NCBI RefSeq assembly: GCF_019578655.1
Contig: NC_063259.1
Location: 8,916,001 to 8,980,000, forward strand
Direction of reading: 5' to 3'
DNA: 64,000 bases
Source of the DNA: Ricinus communis
Lineage: Eukaryota; Streptophyta; Magnoliopsida; Malpighiales; Euphorbiaceae
The notes below the pieces were generated by a model, which saw only the letters and a program-made list of their open reading frames with translations, made no database searches and was not told where the DNA came from. Shown in pieces: positions 10,554 through 21,769 of the stretch (positions are counted from its first letter, which is position 1; each line of letters starts with the position of its first letter). The position numbers and the translations under genes are program-made.

Positions 10554-11658
10554 AAAATCTATCTCAGAGTTCTAAAAGCATTTCAAAGCCTAACTCTCAA
10601 GAAATAGTTTTATCATAAACAAAACGTTTTAAATCCAACGAATATCTAGAAAAATAAAATTTCCAAAATATTTTGACTGTTAAGGAAGGATTCTGTACAA
10701 AAAGCCCCTCAAAACTGACTTCAAAGATTTTCCTCCCAGGATGGTATTTCAAGCCCTGGAATATTTCAAAGCCTCAATCCTATTACCAGTCTATCCTTGA
10801 GATAACTGGTTCTGCAAAATTCAAACATTTCAAAAAACACAAAGACCATAAAGACCCTGCATATTCTACATGCACCATACAAAGAATCCTTCACCCTACA
10901 GATTGGGAAATAGATTTATACTCTTCAAGATCTTTCCCAACTTCCCTTCAAAGAACCTACCCTTCAAACCTCAATACTTCCTTCAACTATTGGGATTACC
11001 AACAAGCTTGGTTTAATACCTTTCTTCTCCAAAACGAAGGACAAAGCCACTCTTGGCTTTTCTACTTCGATACAAGCTCAATCCAAACTTCAAAAATCCC
11101 CTATTGGTTTAAACAATGGTGAAATTATTATGGCAATGTTCCTGAGACCATAATTCCAGAAGTTCTACCTCTGTTTAACCTCTTCAAAGCCCACTACAAG
11201 CCAAACAAAATAGAAAGACGTTTTCCCCCGTTACTTCTATTTTGTTCAAACTTTTTTCTCCCCTGGGTATGTGTTTGGTATCTCCATTTCAATCAAGCAG
11301 CAGATGGAGAAATCATCCTTACCCGTAGATTCAAAGTCAAATGGTGGGATAAATTTAACCACCAAGATAAGTTATCTTTAAAATCAGTCCAAAACTTCCT
11401 TTCAAAAATAGCTTCTTGCCACCTCCAAAAGAACAAACCACTTTCCTGGCACAGAAGTCCTTCATAATTCCAAAGCTTGCAACAGCTCAAACAGAAGAGG
11501 ATTTCTTACAATTAATCAAACAATTGTCGGAAACTGCTTCTTCCAAAGGAAAATCAAAAGCTTCATCTTCCTCCTCCAGCACCAGCTCGGCGGCAATCGA
11601 CCTAGATGGTGATTCAAACGAGGATGATTGTTTTAGAATTTTCAAGCCCATAAAGTAA
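10554..11658 (+). pseudogene. EPRV ORF2, unknown function
   Basis: The largest open piece is 10673-11122. It is rich in aromatic residues: GWYFKPWN, YYQSILEITGSAKF, HFKKHKDHKDP, NYWDYQQAWFNTFLLQNEGQ, WLFYFDTSSIQTSKIPYW. After a stop at 11120-11122 the same frame continues (NYYGNVPETIIPEVLPLFNLFKAHY, then RRFKVKWWDKFN). A shifted frame (11416-11658) gives a C-terminus with an EEDFLQLIKQLSE helix, a Ser-rich run and an acidic tail (LDGDSNEDD). The locus-2 copy (56575-58010, minus) has the same order and lies directly after RNase H, so it is the 3'-most viral gene. I recognise no catalytic motif. It may correspond to the uncharacterised ORF2 of florendoviruses. Confidence 0.65.
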
Positions 11659-11946
11659 CATCCCTGCAAAGCCCGTGGGTTGAAAACCAGAAATGGCAGC
11701 CCAAAACATTTTGTAATGGGTCAAAAGCCCAATAAATAAATAAATAAATAAGAAGACAAAAGAAAAAAGAAGACAAAAGAAAAAGAAAAAGAAGAAAAGC
11801 AAAAGATTCTTTCAAAGCATGGCCGACAACTTTCTGAAAAGGCGTAAAGCATCATTATAAGAATACAAAGATAAGTGGATCCATCTTCACTCCACTAAAA
11901 AGAGTATCCAAAGCTCAAATGAAGGCATCCAAAGCTTGAAGACCTC

Positions 11947-11954
11947 TATATAAA
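11947..11954 (+). promoter_or_regulatory. TATA box of EPRV promoter
   Basis: TATATAAA with CCTCT upstream and AGAGG downstream. The same arrangement appears inverted at 12885-12892 and in locus 2 at 56259-56266 (minus). Confidence 0.65.
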
Positions 11955-12211
11955 GAGGAGTTCTCCTTAGAAGCAGGCATATTGAAAAATACGAAGAAGA
12001 ACCTCTTGTATTCTTCAAGTCGCACAAAGAAGGAGAAATATAGTGAGAAAAGAGAGAAAATAGAGTGAGAGAGATAGTGAGAAGAAATACTTTCCCTCTT
12101 GTATTCTTTTCTTCCTCTTGTAAGTTATATTTCTCTAGTTTAAAGCTTTCAAAGTTACATTCAAAGTTTGTATATTTGTTTAAAAGTTTATGTTCAAAAT
12201 CTGTAATTATC

Positions 12212-12217
12212 AATAAA
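12212..12217 (+). terminator. AATAAA polyadenylation signal of EPRV leader
   Basis: AATAAA lies between the TATA box and the PBS position, conserved in the inverted copies at 9162-9167 and 12634-12639. The locus-2 copy has AATAAG. Confidence 0.6.
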
Positions 12218-12332
12218 GTTTATCTTCTTTATATATTATTTTAAGATTTAACAAGCGTATGCTCTGTGCTTGCCTCGTCTGAGGATCCTGCACACCAGAA
12301 ACTTGTTGATCTGTTTCTATTTCTCTAATTTT

Positions 12333-12519
12333 GCATAACTTTCTAAACAAACATGAACCAAGCCACCAGTTTTACCGCCCTTACACCTGACGGGACTTAC
12401 TACTGTGCATAAATGAACTGTGTTTGTTTATCAGTAATATGATGCAGATTAAAATGAGTTTAAAATCTTCTTTATGCAGATGATGCTTCTTTCCCGGAAC
12501 CCAAATGGCTCTGATACCA
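12333..12519 (-). promoter_or_regulatory. Inverted EPRV leader with PBS
   Basis: Reverse complement of about 2924-3110. The PBS complement GGCTCTGATACCA is at 12507-12519. It forms the ~190-bp spacer between the two arms of the promoter palindrome. Confidence 0.8.
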
Positions 12520-12966
12520 AAATTAGAGAAATAGAAACAGATCAACAAGTTTCTGGTGTGCAGGATCCTCAGACGAGGCAAGCACAGAGCATACGCTTGT
12601 TAAATCTTAAAATAATAGATAAAGAAGATAAACTTTATTGATAATTACAGATTTTGAACATAAACTTTTAAACAAATATACAAACTTTGAATGTAACTTT
12701 GAAAGCTTTAAACTAGAGAAATATAACTTACAAGAGGAAGAAAAGAATACAAGAGGGAAAGTGTTTCTTCTCACTATCTCTCTCACTCTATTTTCTCTCT
12801 TTTCTCACTATATTTCTCCTTCTTTGTGTGACTTGAAGAATACAAGAGGTTCTTCTTCGTATTTTCACTTAAGGAGAACTCCTCTTTATATAGAGGTCTT
12901 CAAGCTTTGGATGCCTTCATTTGAGCTTTGGATACTCTTTTTAGTGGAGTGAAGATGGATCCACTT
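12520..12966 (-). promoter_or_regulatory. Inverted EPRV promoter copy
   Basis: Reverse complement of about 11876-12332, including the TATA box (12885-12892) and AATAAA (12634-12639). It points toward the forward copy. Confidence 0.8.
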
Positions 12967-12984
12967 GTCCTTGTATTCTTGTAA

Positions 12985-12986
<2 letters not shown>

Positions 12987-13030
<44 letters not shown>
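12987..13030. repeat. (AT)n microsatellite
   Basis: About 22 uninterrupted AT units between the end of EPRV locus 1 and the left MULE terminal repeat. Confidence 0.95.
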
Positions 13031-13033
<3 letters not shown>

Positions 13034-13112
13034 GTATATTTATTAAATATAAAATTCAAATAAAATTTAATTCTTGGTCGAAGAGTCAAACTAATTTTAT
13101 ATTTCATATAGA

Positions 13113-13255
13113 TGCAATTCAAATCACGATCTTTTTTGTTTTTTGCAATTTTAATCAAACCTTGCAATTTTGGCAATTAGAGACATAACATTAAAAAAAT
13201 TTGCAATTCGAATCAACTTGGATTGTCTGATGTGGTTAATGGTGGTCCAACTCAT
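13113..13255 (+). repeat. Left terminal inverted repeat of the MULE
   Basis: Matches the complement of 22821-22992 with a few short gaps. The inner part (CTGATGTGG.TAATGGTGG) also matches. Confidence 0.75.
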
Positions 13256-14460
13256 CTAAACAATTTTAACATGTCAATAACACTTAAAATACTCTCAAAA
13301 TACACTGTTTCTACTTGCAAAGCCTTAAAATCCTAATTCCTAATTCATATTTCTAAATTTCCAATTCCCATTTCTCAAAAGATCAAAAATTTCTAATCCA
13401 TCTTTGTCAACTAATTGATTATACCTCATGTATTAATCTACTTTCCTCAAAAGTGTTAATCATTAATTTGTCCAAGATAACTGATTATTTCTTCTTCCAA
13501 GACAACAAAAGTGTTTATTATTATTGGAGCATTGAGTTATCGACATTGTTGTGGTCCCTCTTATTATGTAAATGGCGAACATGTAAACTTTCTTTATTAT
13601 TTTCCTTTGTCTTTAACTTTAGTTTTACCGAAGCCATGAATGTATACCTCTTTTATTTGTTTTTAAAACTCTTAATGATGAGTTGAACATTGGTAAGATG
13701 TCTGCTTGGTGGTCCCTTTATTTGGGGTTTTTAAGGCCAACTTGCATTTTTTATGCTATTTGTGCATAATTCTTGAAGGACTAGGCCTTTTAGCATGGTT
13801 TTCATTTTTTTTTTGTTTGCCTTTTGCGATAGCGATACATTCTCTTTGTATTTTCATAATGGTGGGAGACTTTATGAGTTTAGTGGTGACACTATATACG
13901 TGGAGGGAGAAATCAAGGCCAAGCATGGATATGATCCAGATAGGTTTGATTATTTTGATCTTTTTTTGATGAAGTTAAAACTGTTGGTTATCTTACCTAT
14001 GGAAAGTTGACTTATATAATACCTAGTACGCAAACTTTATGTGAGTATAAGGAATTAAAAGATGATGCTAGTGTAATGGAAATGATAGAGCAATCTGCCG
14101 AAGGATTTAGAATGATTAATATTTATGTTGATAAGGCTGAGGGTTAAAAAGGTAGAGTTAAAGGTGATCAAAATGTAACAATTGAGGGAAGCAAGGTGCA
14201 AGATGTGGTAGATGCTATTGATGGACCTGAAAAGGCTGAAGAATAAGAAGAGTTTCATGGGGTTGATATAGATATTATTGTAGATAATGAGGGTGCAAGA
14301 AAAAAAAGTACATATGAGAATGACCATGATCTAGAATACTTTCCTATTAATGAAAGTGATACTGATGGGTGGTTATCTGACCATGAACTTGCTTCAGATG
14401 ATGATGAGTATATAGAGGCTAGGCAAAATAAGGCAAAATACAAAGGCTCTACTAGTAAGA

Positions 14461-14465
14461 TTGAT
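14461..14465 (+). repeat. Target-site duplication of LTR A1 (left)
   Basis: TTGAT, repeated exactly at 16850-16854 on the other side of LTR A1. Confidence 0.85.
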
Positions 14466-16849
14466 TGTAATACCCGAAATTTTCGTTTAATAATGATAAC
14501 ATTAATAATAATTAATAAATGAGTTTTTATTTAAATAAATTTATTTTATTTTTATTTTGTTTAAATTGGAATGATTTAAATGAAATTTTGAATTTTAATG
14601 CTAGACAAATAAGGGAGTTATTTTCTATATCCAATTAGTTTGATTTTTTTAAGAAATTCATTAAGTAAATTCTTTGAGAAATAAACATATTTTTGGTTAT
14701 TCAAATTTTTTTTACCCAAATGAATATATATAAATTAAATTCTATATTTGAGAGTTATGGAAGAATTTGTAAAGGATATTTTATAAAAAAATTATTGGGA
14801 AAAAGGGCATTTTAATTAGCTAATGGTGTTAAATTTTAAATTAAAAAATATTTAGCAAATTGATTAATTAAATTAATTGTGTTAGGACTAAATTGGAAAT
14901 TTATTTTGGGATAAGGATTAAAAGTATAATTTTATTAATATGGGATTTTAATGAAAATTTTTATGTTTGGTATTTTTGTAATTAAATATGTCGGCAAGGG
15001 CTTTTTGGTAATTTTACATTTAAAGGCAAGGGTAAATATGTAATTGTATGTTTTCAATAATTCTAATTTGGCTCAAATTAAATAGTTAGGGGCTTAATTG
15101 AAAAGCTAAAGAAAAGTTTAAAGGCTAATTGAAAATTTTGCAGGATGAAATTGTTAGTAATTAAAAAGTTGAGGGACTAAATGGTAAGGAAGAAAAGTTT
15201 AGGGACCCATTGTCGATGTAGAGAAGAAAGAAAAGAAAAGAAGAAAGAAGGGGATCAGGGAAGAAGGAGGAAGAGAAGGGGAAGAGTGGCGGTGTGTGTC
15301 GTCCAATCGGTGGTGGCGAGCTCCAGAGGTGCCGCGAAGCCGGCCGAAGGTGCTACTAGCGTCGGTGAGCAAGCTAGCAGCGACGGCGGCAGTGAACGGC
15401 GACGACAAGCATGAAAATGGGAGAGGCAGCCGCCTTGCCGCCGTTCATGGTGTTTCCGGCAACCGTTGCTGATGGTTCTAAGCTCAAAATGATCAGCAGC
15501 TCCGAGGATTTCTTTTCCGACCATCGTCACCCCTTGAGGCTGTCGAAATTGCAAGATCCGGCGAGGTGAAAAGTTAGGGGCAGCAGGCATTTTCTGGCTT
15601 TTCTGGCGAACTCCGGCAAGCTTTGGCCGATCCGAGGGCATATCTGGACTCTCCTCAGCTCAAGCTTTTCAATGGCACTAGTTTCGTGGCGATCGGACTC
15701 TGTTCAAAAATCGACGGCAGAGATCGTCCGCAAATCCCTCCGGATGATCGGGGGTCGGATCGGAAGATCGGAAGTGGGGATCGTCATCAGTGCGTCGTTT
15801 TGAGTCCGTTGGAGGCGAGTCGACCGAGCGATCAAGCGTCTCGGTAATTCTCTTGCCCGTTGATTTTAGAGTTTATTGGTAAAATTTATGTGTTTATTAA
15901 AATGTGTTGAGCCTTAGAAATATTGTGAGTTAAAATAATTATTTGTCGGACTGTCTGCCTTTAGTCGTGATTTATGATGTGTGGCGGAGTCAGGAAGAAT
16001 AGTGAAGTCTTGGGGACCTGACTCCCATTAAAATAAAATATTGCATATTTGAGGTGTTTTCTGGCAGGTCCTGGACCCGTTTTACGGGGGGTAAATATCT
16101 GTATTTTATGGGGGGGTTCTACCGAATTTGCAGAGAATTTACTCGAGTCGAGATTTGTAGACAATCAGTCTTAGGAATCTAGACCTAGGGTTAATGGTCA
16201 AATGTTTCAACGCTACTGATTAATTTTTTTCCGTGATTAGATAATCCGTCAGTTTGGCTCGCTCCATCCAAGGCATCGGAGCAGAGCTAGGAGGTCATTA
16301 AGCTGTGAGTTAAAGTCATATGTCTGTTTACATGTGTTATGTTGAGATTTTACGAAATAATTTTGATTACATGATTTAATATTTTAATCAATTATTTTAA
16401 TCGCTATTTAAATAAATGTGTTATTGAAGTGTTTATAATTATTTTTGGATATCTGATTTTAACTCACTCTCGAGACTGACAGTCTCAATTCTACTGTTTT
16501 TCAGATCTGTGATTATTAGTCCTCCCGCGGCTCTTATCTAGCCACTCGACTCCTTCATCATTGGGTGATGTATTTGATTTGGTATGTTTGACTTGTAAAA
16601 TTTTAGATTCTCCGCAGTAGAAGTAATAGACTTATCAGTTGTAATTTTATGTAGTTTTAGGTCTTGCCTAATTCTTCTGGCAAACCAAATTAAATATGTA
16701 GAATTTAATGGTTAAGAAATTGTGACATCAGTAATATTAGATGAGATTTAATTAAGTTAGTGAGTGGTCAAACTTATTATGGAATTCGGTAGCCTTATGC
16801 CTACCCATTCCCTAGTGCCGGTCACGGGCCCACAGATCGGGTCGTGACA
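14466..16849 (+). mobile_element. Solo LTR, family A, copy A1
   Basis: 2384 bp, starts TGTAATACCCG and ends CGGGTCGTGACA, with perfect TTGAT duplications on both sides inside the MULE transposase. Five-bp duplications and TG..CA ends indicate an LTR retrotransposon reduced to one LTR. It has an AT-rich left part, a GC-rich block (15181-15850) and an AT-rich right part. Relatives in opposite orientation are at 31224-32114 (A2) and 61208-64000 (A3). Confidence 0.8.
15181..15850 (+). other. GC-rich block with conserved reading frame in LTR A1
   Basis: The frame 15623-15847 gives DSPQLKLFNGTSFVAIG and DDRGSDRKIGSGDRHQ. The A3 copy (62841-63182, minus) encodes DSPQLKLRNGTSFVAIG and DDRGSDWKIGSGDRHQ. 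Both copies have a GTAATT splice-donor-like site just after it (15844 on in A1). An R/U5 transcript leader that may include a short coding or spliced exon is possible. Simple conservation of a promoter or leader element explains it equally well. Confidence 0.4.
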
Positions 16850-18743
16850 TTGATGATAATTGTGCATAGGTTCAACATAAGGCTTTTGACTTCAGACTTG
16901 GAATGAGGTTTGAAAGTTCAACACAATGTAAATAATCCACAAATTACTAGGTCCAATGTGAACCAGTTAGAAGCTAAGTGTGAGACTGGTTGTCAATGGA
17001 GGTTGTATGGCAGCATGATCCCAAAAGAGCAGACTTTTGCTATCAAGCTCTATTATAGGGACTATAATTGTCACAGAGAAATGAAAAATAGGCAAGCTAT
17101 AATAACATGGGTGGCAAAGGAGTATCTTCATAGGTTTAGGATAAACCCTAATTGGTCTATTAAAGTCATAAAGCATGACCTATTGGATAAATTTATTGTA
17201 AGCATGAGAAGTTATATAGGACCAAGTTGAAGGCCCTTGAAATGTTGAGAGGGTCTGTTTTTTATCATTATACTATGTTAAGGGCTTATAAAGCAGAGTT
17301 GATAAGGGTTGATAAAGAAGGCAGGTTTGACTTTTTGTTGGATAAGGGAGCAGTTTTCAAAGGTCTCTTTATAGGATTAGCTCATTGAGAAAAGGATACC
17401 TCAAAGGATGTAGACCTATCTTGGGTTTTGATGGATGCTTCTTAAAGTCCTTTTTGGGAGGAGCATTACTTGCAGCACTGGCAAAGGATGGTAATAACCA
17501 GATGTTTCCTGTATTCTGGGTAGTGGTGGAGGCAGAAAATGAATATTTCTGGAATTGGTTCTTGGAAATAGTATTATAGGAGTTATAAATTGGTGATGGT
17601 CTTGGTTGGACTTTTGTTTTTGACCAAAAAAAGGTATAATATATAGAACTTTATTTGTTCTCCATTAATTATGTAATGTATGAACTTTATTGTTTTTGAA
17701 TAACTAATATTGTGTTTACTTTACTGATTTAGGGATTCATCAATACCATTAGCAAGCTGACACCATTTGCAGAGCATCGCAACTATGCAAGGCACGTTTA
17801 TTGCAACTAGAAAAAAGAGTATAAAGGGCAGACATTGAAGAATATAGTTTGGAAGGTAGTAAGAAGCACGTATGAGGCAGCACTGAATGAGGCATTGGAT
17901 GAGATGAAAGCAGACAATGAAGCTGCTTATGTCAACTTTCTAGAATGGGACCTCAAAAAGTTCTGTAAGTCATATTATAATTTATCCCTAAGTCTGACAT
18001 GGTACACAATAATGTGTGCAAAACTTTTAATGGTTACATTATGAAAGCTATGTCTAACCACATTATTGATATGCTAGAGGACATAAGATGTGCTTTGATG
18101 GAGAGACAACATAAAAAAACTAATGGATATGAGTGCTACCAAGATAGTATTTATCTTAGGGTTAGGGTGAAGCTTGTGCAGTATAGATACAATAGTAGAT
18201 TATGCATAACCAAACCAGCTGTGGAGGATAAATTTCAAGTGGCAATAGGGGGATGATCAATTTATTATGAATTTGATTCATAAGTCATGTACTTGTGGGG
18301 TTAAGGACTTATCAGGGATACCTTGTATGCATGCCTGCAGCTGCATACATTTCATGAAACAAGATTGTGCATCATTATGTTGACCCTTATTATAGTGTAA
18401 GTAATTACATGTAGACATACCAGTTTTCCTTAGAGCCTATAAATGGTAGGAAAACGTGGCCAAAAGTTGAAGGAGCTGCCATTAAACTACCTCCTTATCG
18501 AGAGATGCCGGATAGGCCTAAAAAAGCTAGGAAGAGAGCCCCTGAAGAAGGCCCGAAAAACCCTTATAAGATGACTAGGTCTCGAATTCAGATGACATGC
18601 AGAAATTGTGGCACTATTGGCCATAATAAGAGATCATGTAAGGCAAATGTGGATGTTGTCCAAAGACCACCTAAACTCCCAGTAAGTAAATTCTAAAACT
18701 TTATATTTTTTATTCATGATTAATGTTGTTGGGCATGAATTAA

Positions 18744-21700
18744 CCTAACTCTGGCTAAGCTATTTTAAGGCCAAAAGAGGCAGACCAAAGAAAACACCTC
18801 TACCTGATGAGGGGGCTTCACAACATACATCTACTCCTAACTCAATTCAAACAACATAGGAGACAAGCAATACAAGTGCAAATGAGTTCAGACATGTCAG
18901 ACAAGGATATGGTATGAGAATATTTGAAGAAACTAGAAATATATACATGAGGGTATATATATATTTAACTTGTCAATTACTTATGATATGTATGTATTAC
19001 TGGTTGCTAATATATTTCTTTTGTTCTTTTGATAGATGCCCAAGAATAAAAAAGTGAGATACATATCTGGGATAAAAGTTGCAGCAAAGATAGTGTAACG
19101 CCCACCTAATGCATTTGCATTTATTTTTATAACATGCATATAATATAGATATAAGAAATGCATGAGATATATGTGGTATTAATGTTAATATTAAATAGAA
19201 GAAGATTATAAATGTTACATTTAAGTCCATAACAAGAATTAGAAAGTTAAGGGTTTAAATTGATTAATGGTAAAAATAAAGGGCTTAAATTGGTTAATTA
19301 AACTTTAAAAAAAAATTTCCTGGATTTAGTATGTGGCAGCTTAAAAAAAAACATACGGATAGAAAAGGGAAAAAAGAGAGAAAGGGTGATATTCCTTCTT
19401 CCTTCTTCTTCTTCTTCTTAAAAAAAAAAGACTAAATTTTCAAGTGAAATTTGAAAGTTTAGAATCCATTTCAGATTTTAATCTTCATCTTCAAAGGCTT
19501 TAGAGGTTTATTTGGTAAAAAATTTTAATATTTTTGTTAAATTGAGTTAGAGTATAGAAGATATAGAATTCGGGTTCTAAAGATCTAGTTTTTCAGTCTT
19601 ATTGTTTTGATTATATCTTGAGTTAGGAAGCTTTAAATCTAGTGTTCTTTGATGATATGGAAACTTTGAAGAGTTATTTAAAAATTTTCTTCGTTTAGCT
19701 GGATCTGAATCAAGCTCTATGTTAGTATAATAAGAGAAAATATCTTATTATTCAGTTCCCATCGTTGGTCTGAGTAAGGTGGATTATTTCGTAGGGATCT
19801 TTCTCTATACACCTGCAATTGAAACATAATTAAATTTTAAATTATATTAGATACATAAAGTTAGTGATCTGGAAAGTTTCATCATGAAATTTGTTGTATA
19901 GAAGTTTTGGTGGATTTTTAAATTTACCCTATTAATTTTATCATAGTTGGCAGTCACATATATTTAGATAGTTTATGATATTATCATGCTAGATGAAATT
20001 CTATTATTTTTGGGTGTCCAAAAATAAGTGAATTGTGGTCTATTTCAGCTAAACCAATTGGGAATGAGGGTGACACCCAAGTAAATACAAGCAAAAAAAA
20101 TGGAGCAATAAAGGTAAGTGAATAACTTAATATTCTATGTGAATATAACACAAAATAAATAATTATAATTTATTTGTTAAATTTATTGATTAAGGAAAAT
20201 TTATAAAATATATTAATAGATATTAAATTTTGCTTATGGTGATTTTTAATTATGGTATTGATGGGTGATTGTTTCTGAAATGAGATTGTACATATGATTG
20301 TTGATTGGTGAATTTGGGTGTCTTGTTATGATGTGAACAATATATTTGATTTAGCCATATCTGGAGTTTTATAACTCCAAATGGAATGCTACTTATTGTT
20401 ATAGAAAATATGAGATATAATTTACAAATGTTATAGAAATAGAGGAAGCTTGATTTTGTTGTTTTGATGGCCAATTTGGATCATACTTTCTGTTGTTTAA
20501 TTTTATTAACAGTTTTACTATAATGGATTGTTTTTTATGTTTCTCTTTCTATACACATCCAATTGGTGTAAAATTAGTTTCAAATTAATTTAGACTTATA
20601 ATATCACTGATATGGAGAATATGATTTTGGAATTCCTAATGTGGAATTTTTTTTGTATTTTTGAATGTACACTATTAAATCTGCCGTGTTGGAATATGGT
20701 ATATTTTTTGTATATCATGGGTATATTATGGTTTCTTATATATTGTGGAGATGTTAATTATTTAAATGGAGTTGTATGTGATATATGTAAATATAAGAAT
20801 TATGGTTGGATGAATATAAGGACGCAATGCTACTTGTAAGTAAGCCAAGGCTGTGTGTGAGATGGAATTCCCCACAAGATTATGGTGGGTTATGTGCGTA
20901 TAGGGATCCATGAAAAAAAAATAATAAGGAATTATATATAATTCACAAGTTCATTGTTGTCATAAAGATAATACTATGGCAATGTTTATATATACACTAG
21001 AAAGTCATAATTAAATATCGAATGGTTTGATGTTTGATAATACTACATGCTTGATTGTGTTATTTTTCATATGAAATTATGTTATTCATTTGCTGAGTTG
21101 CAGGCTCACTTCTCTACATTATTTTTCAGGATTAGAAGAATTATAATTTGTCTTGAAGAAACATTTGCATCAGTCGCACTAGCATTTTGTCAGGTGGGTC
21201 AGCAGGAGCTCGCCCTCAGTTTTTCTTGAACGTGACATGTCTAGTAAATTTTATTATCATGTATAAAACTAGTGTATTTTATGTGTATATAAAAAAAGTG
21301 AACTATTTGATGTTGTGAGCTTTTTGGTGTGTGATATGTATGACTCATATAAATAGTTTTTGTTATACATATTAATTTATGAGTTAAAATTAGTTATTAA
21401 GGAACATGTTATGTATCAGTTATATGCATACAATGTATGCCTAGCATCCTTTATAGGTGTCACAGGTAGTCATGACCAGAAATTCAAATAAGCAAACTGA
21501 TAGTGCACCAAATGCTGCACTTATCACTAGTATAATAATTAGTACAACATCAGCTTCCTATGCAAGGTCTACAATTTCTTCAAGGGTTACTAGTGCATCT
21601 ATATCAGCTGGAAAATGTGCGAGAGGGGGCAGGACACCAAATGGAGAAAGAAGTTTTGGTAGTAGAGCTATTAGAAGCAGAGGCATACATAGAGGCACTA

Positions 21701-21744
21701 CTACATCACAATTTCTAAGCACTCAAGAAAGCAATACAAACTGA
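18744..21744 (+). pseudogene. MULE transposase C-terminal exons, split by LTR B1
   Basis: Encodes RGRPKKT-like basic sequence (AKRGRPKKTPLPDEGA, from ~18770), then FRHVRQGYGMRIFEE, an intron, and MPKNKKVRYISGIK (from ~19037). LTR B1 then interrupts, and after it (21465-21744) a Ser/Thr/Arg-rich tail ends TQESNTN followed by a stop. The basic GRPKK motif is typical of MULE transposase C-termini. A duplicate of the part before the LTR lies at 35142-35503. Confidence 0.6.
19094..21464 (+). mobile_element. Solo LTR, family B, copy B1
   Basis: 2371 bp from TGTAACGCCCACC to AGGTGTCACA. The right flank is GGTAG (21465-21469) and the left flank GATAG (19089-19093). The duplicated copy B2 keeps GGTAG on its left, so the original 5-bp target duplication was GGTAG. 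It contains a CTT microsatellite (about 19393-19420) and no coding frame I can support. Confidence 0.8.
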
Positions 21745-21769
21745 AGTGGAAATATTTTATTAATTTATA

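Larger units (their letters stand above)
11660..12332 (+). promoter_or_regulatory. EPRV pregenomic promoter, leader and polyA region
   Basis: The TATA box TATATAAA (11947-11954) sits in CCTCT..AGAGG inverted flanks, as in other pararetroviral promoters. A GA-rich leader (about 12027-12085) follows, then AATAAA (12212-12217) about 265 nt downstream of the TATA box. This spacing fits a terminally redundant pregenomic RNA that bypasses its signal once. The segment runs to TCTCTAATTTT (12332), where the PBS would start, but joins inverted leader instead. Confidence 0.7.
2892..12966. mobile_element. Endogenous pararetrovirus locus 1 (rearranged mosaic)
   Basis: About 10 kb of Caulimoviridae-like DNA. 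Forward block: leader and PBS (2892-3124), movement protein (3125-4788), coat protein and zinc knuckle (to 6141), coiled-coil spacer, protease, RT, RNase H (to ~8602). It is followed by an inverted leader fragment (~8600-8718), inverted movement-protein start and PBS (~8720-9047), inverted promoter/leader (9048-~9333), inverted RT-start/protease/coat end (~9333-10500), and a short inverted MP scrap (~10500-10553). Then come forward ORF2 (~10554-11660), forward promoter/leader (~11660-12332), inverted leader (12333-12519) and inverted promoter (12520-12966). Single ORF1 order MP-CP-PR-RT-RH plus a downstream ORF2 fits the Florendovirus plan; Petuvirus is the alternative. Every coding segment is broken. 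Confidence 0.85.
13795..18696 (+). pseudogene. MULE transposase (mudrA-like), main part
   Basis: The N-terminal domain FHNGGRLYEFSGDTIYVEG..DPDRFDYFD (from ~13855) continues to an acidic linker (SDTDGWLSDHELASDDDEY, ending at 14465). There the solo LTR A1 interrupts it. It resumes at 16855 with the MuDR zinc-binding domain (KCETGCQWRLYG, then NCHREM). The DDE core follows: GCRPILGFDGCFLK, with the first Asp, then AALAKDGNNQMFP; the second Asp is in VFDQKK. A GT..AG intron (17634-17732) rejoins the latter to GFINTI. Next come a SWIM-type zinc finger (CTCGVKDLSGIPCMHA, ~18290-18345) and a zinc knuckle (CRNCGTIGHNKRSC, ~18598-18640). Stops (e.g. 17577-17579, 18254-18256) and frame changes (e.g. 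near 14008 and 18000) show it is dead. Confidence 0.85.

Noticed and set aside
11614..11802. Hydrophobic Phe-rich minus-strand frame
   Set aside because: Translation of an A-rich viral noncoding stretch (11740-11810); low complexity.
15255..15641. Minus-strand frame of 128 codons in LTR A1
   Set aside because: GC-rich LTR sequence gives long open frames by chance on both strands; this strand shows no conservation with A3.
19094..21464. Family B as a TIR DNA transposon
   Set aside because: Inverted similarity of the ends is limited to about ten bases, and target duplications are 5 bp with TG..CA ends, which fits an LTR better.
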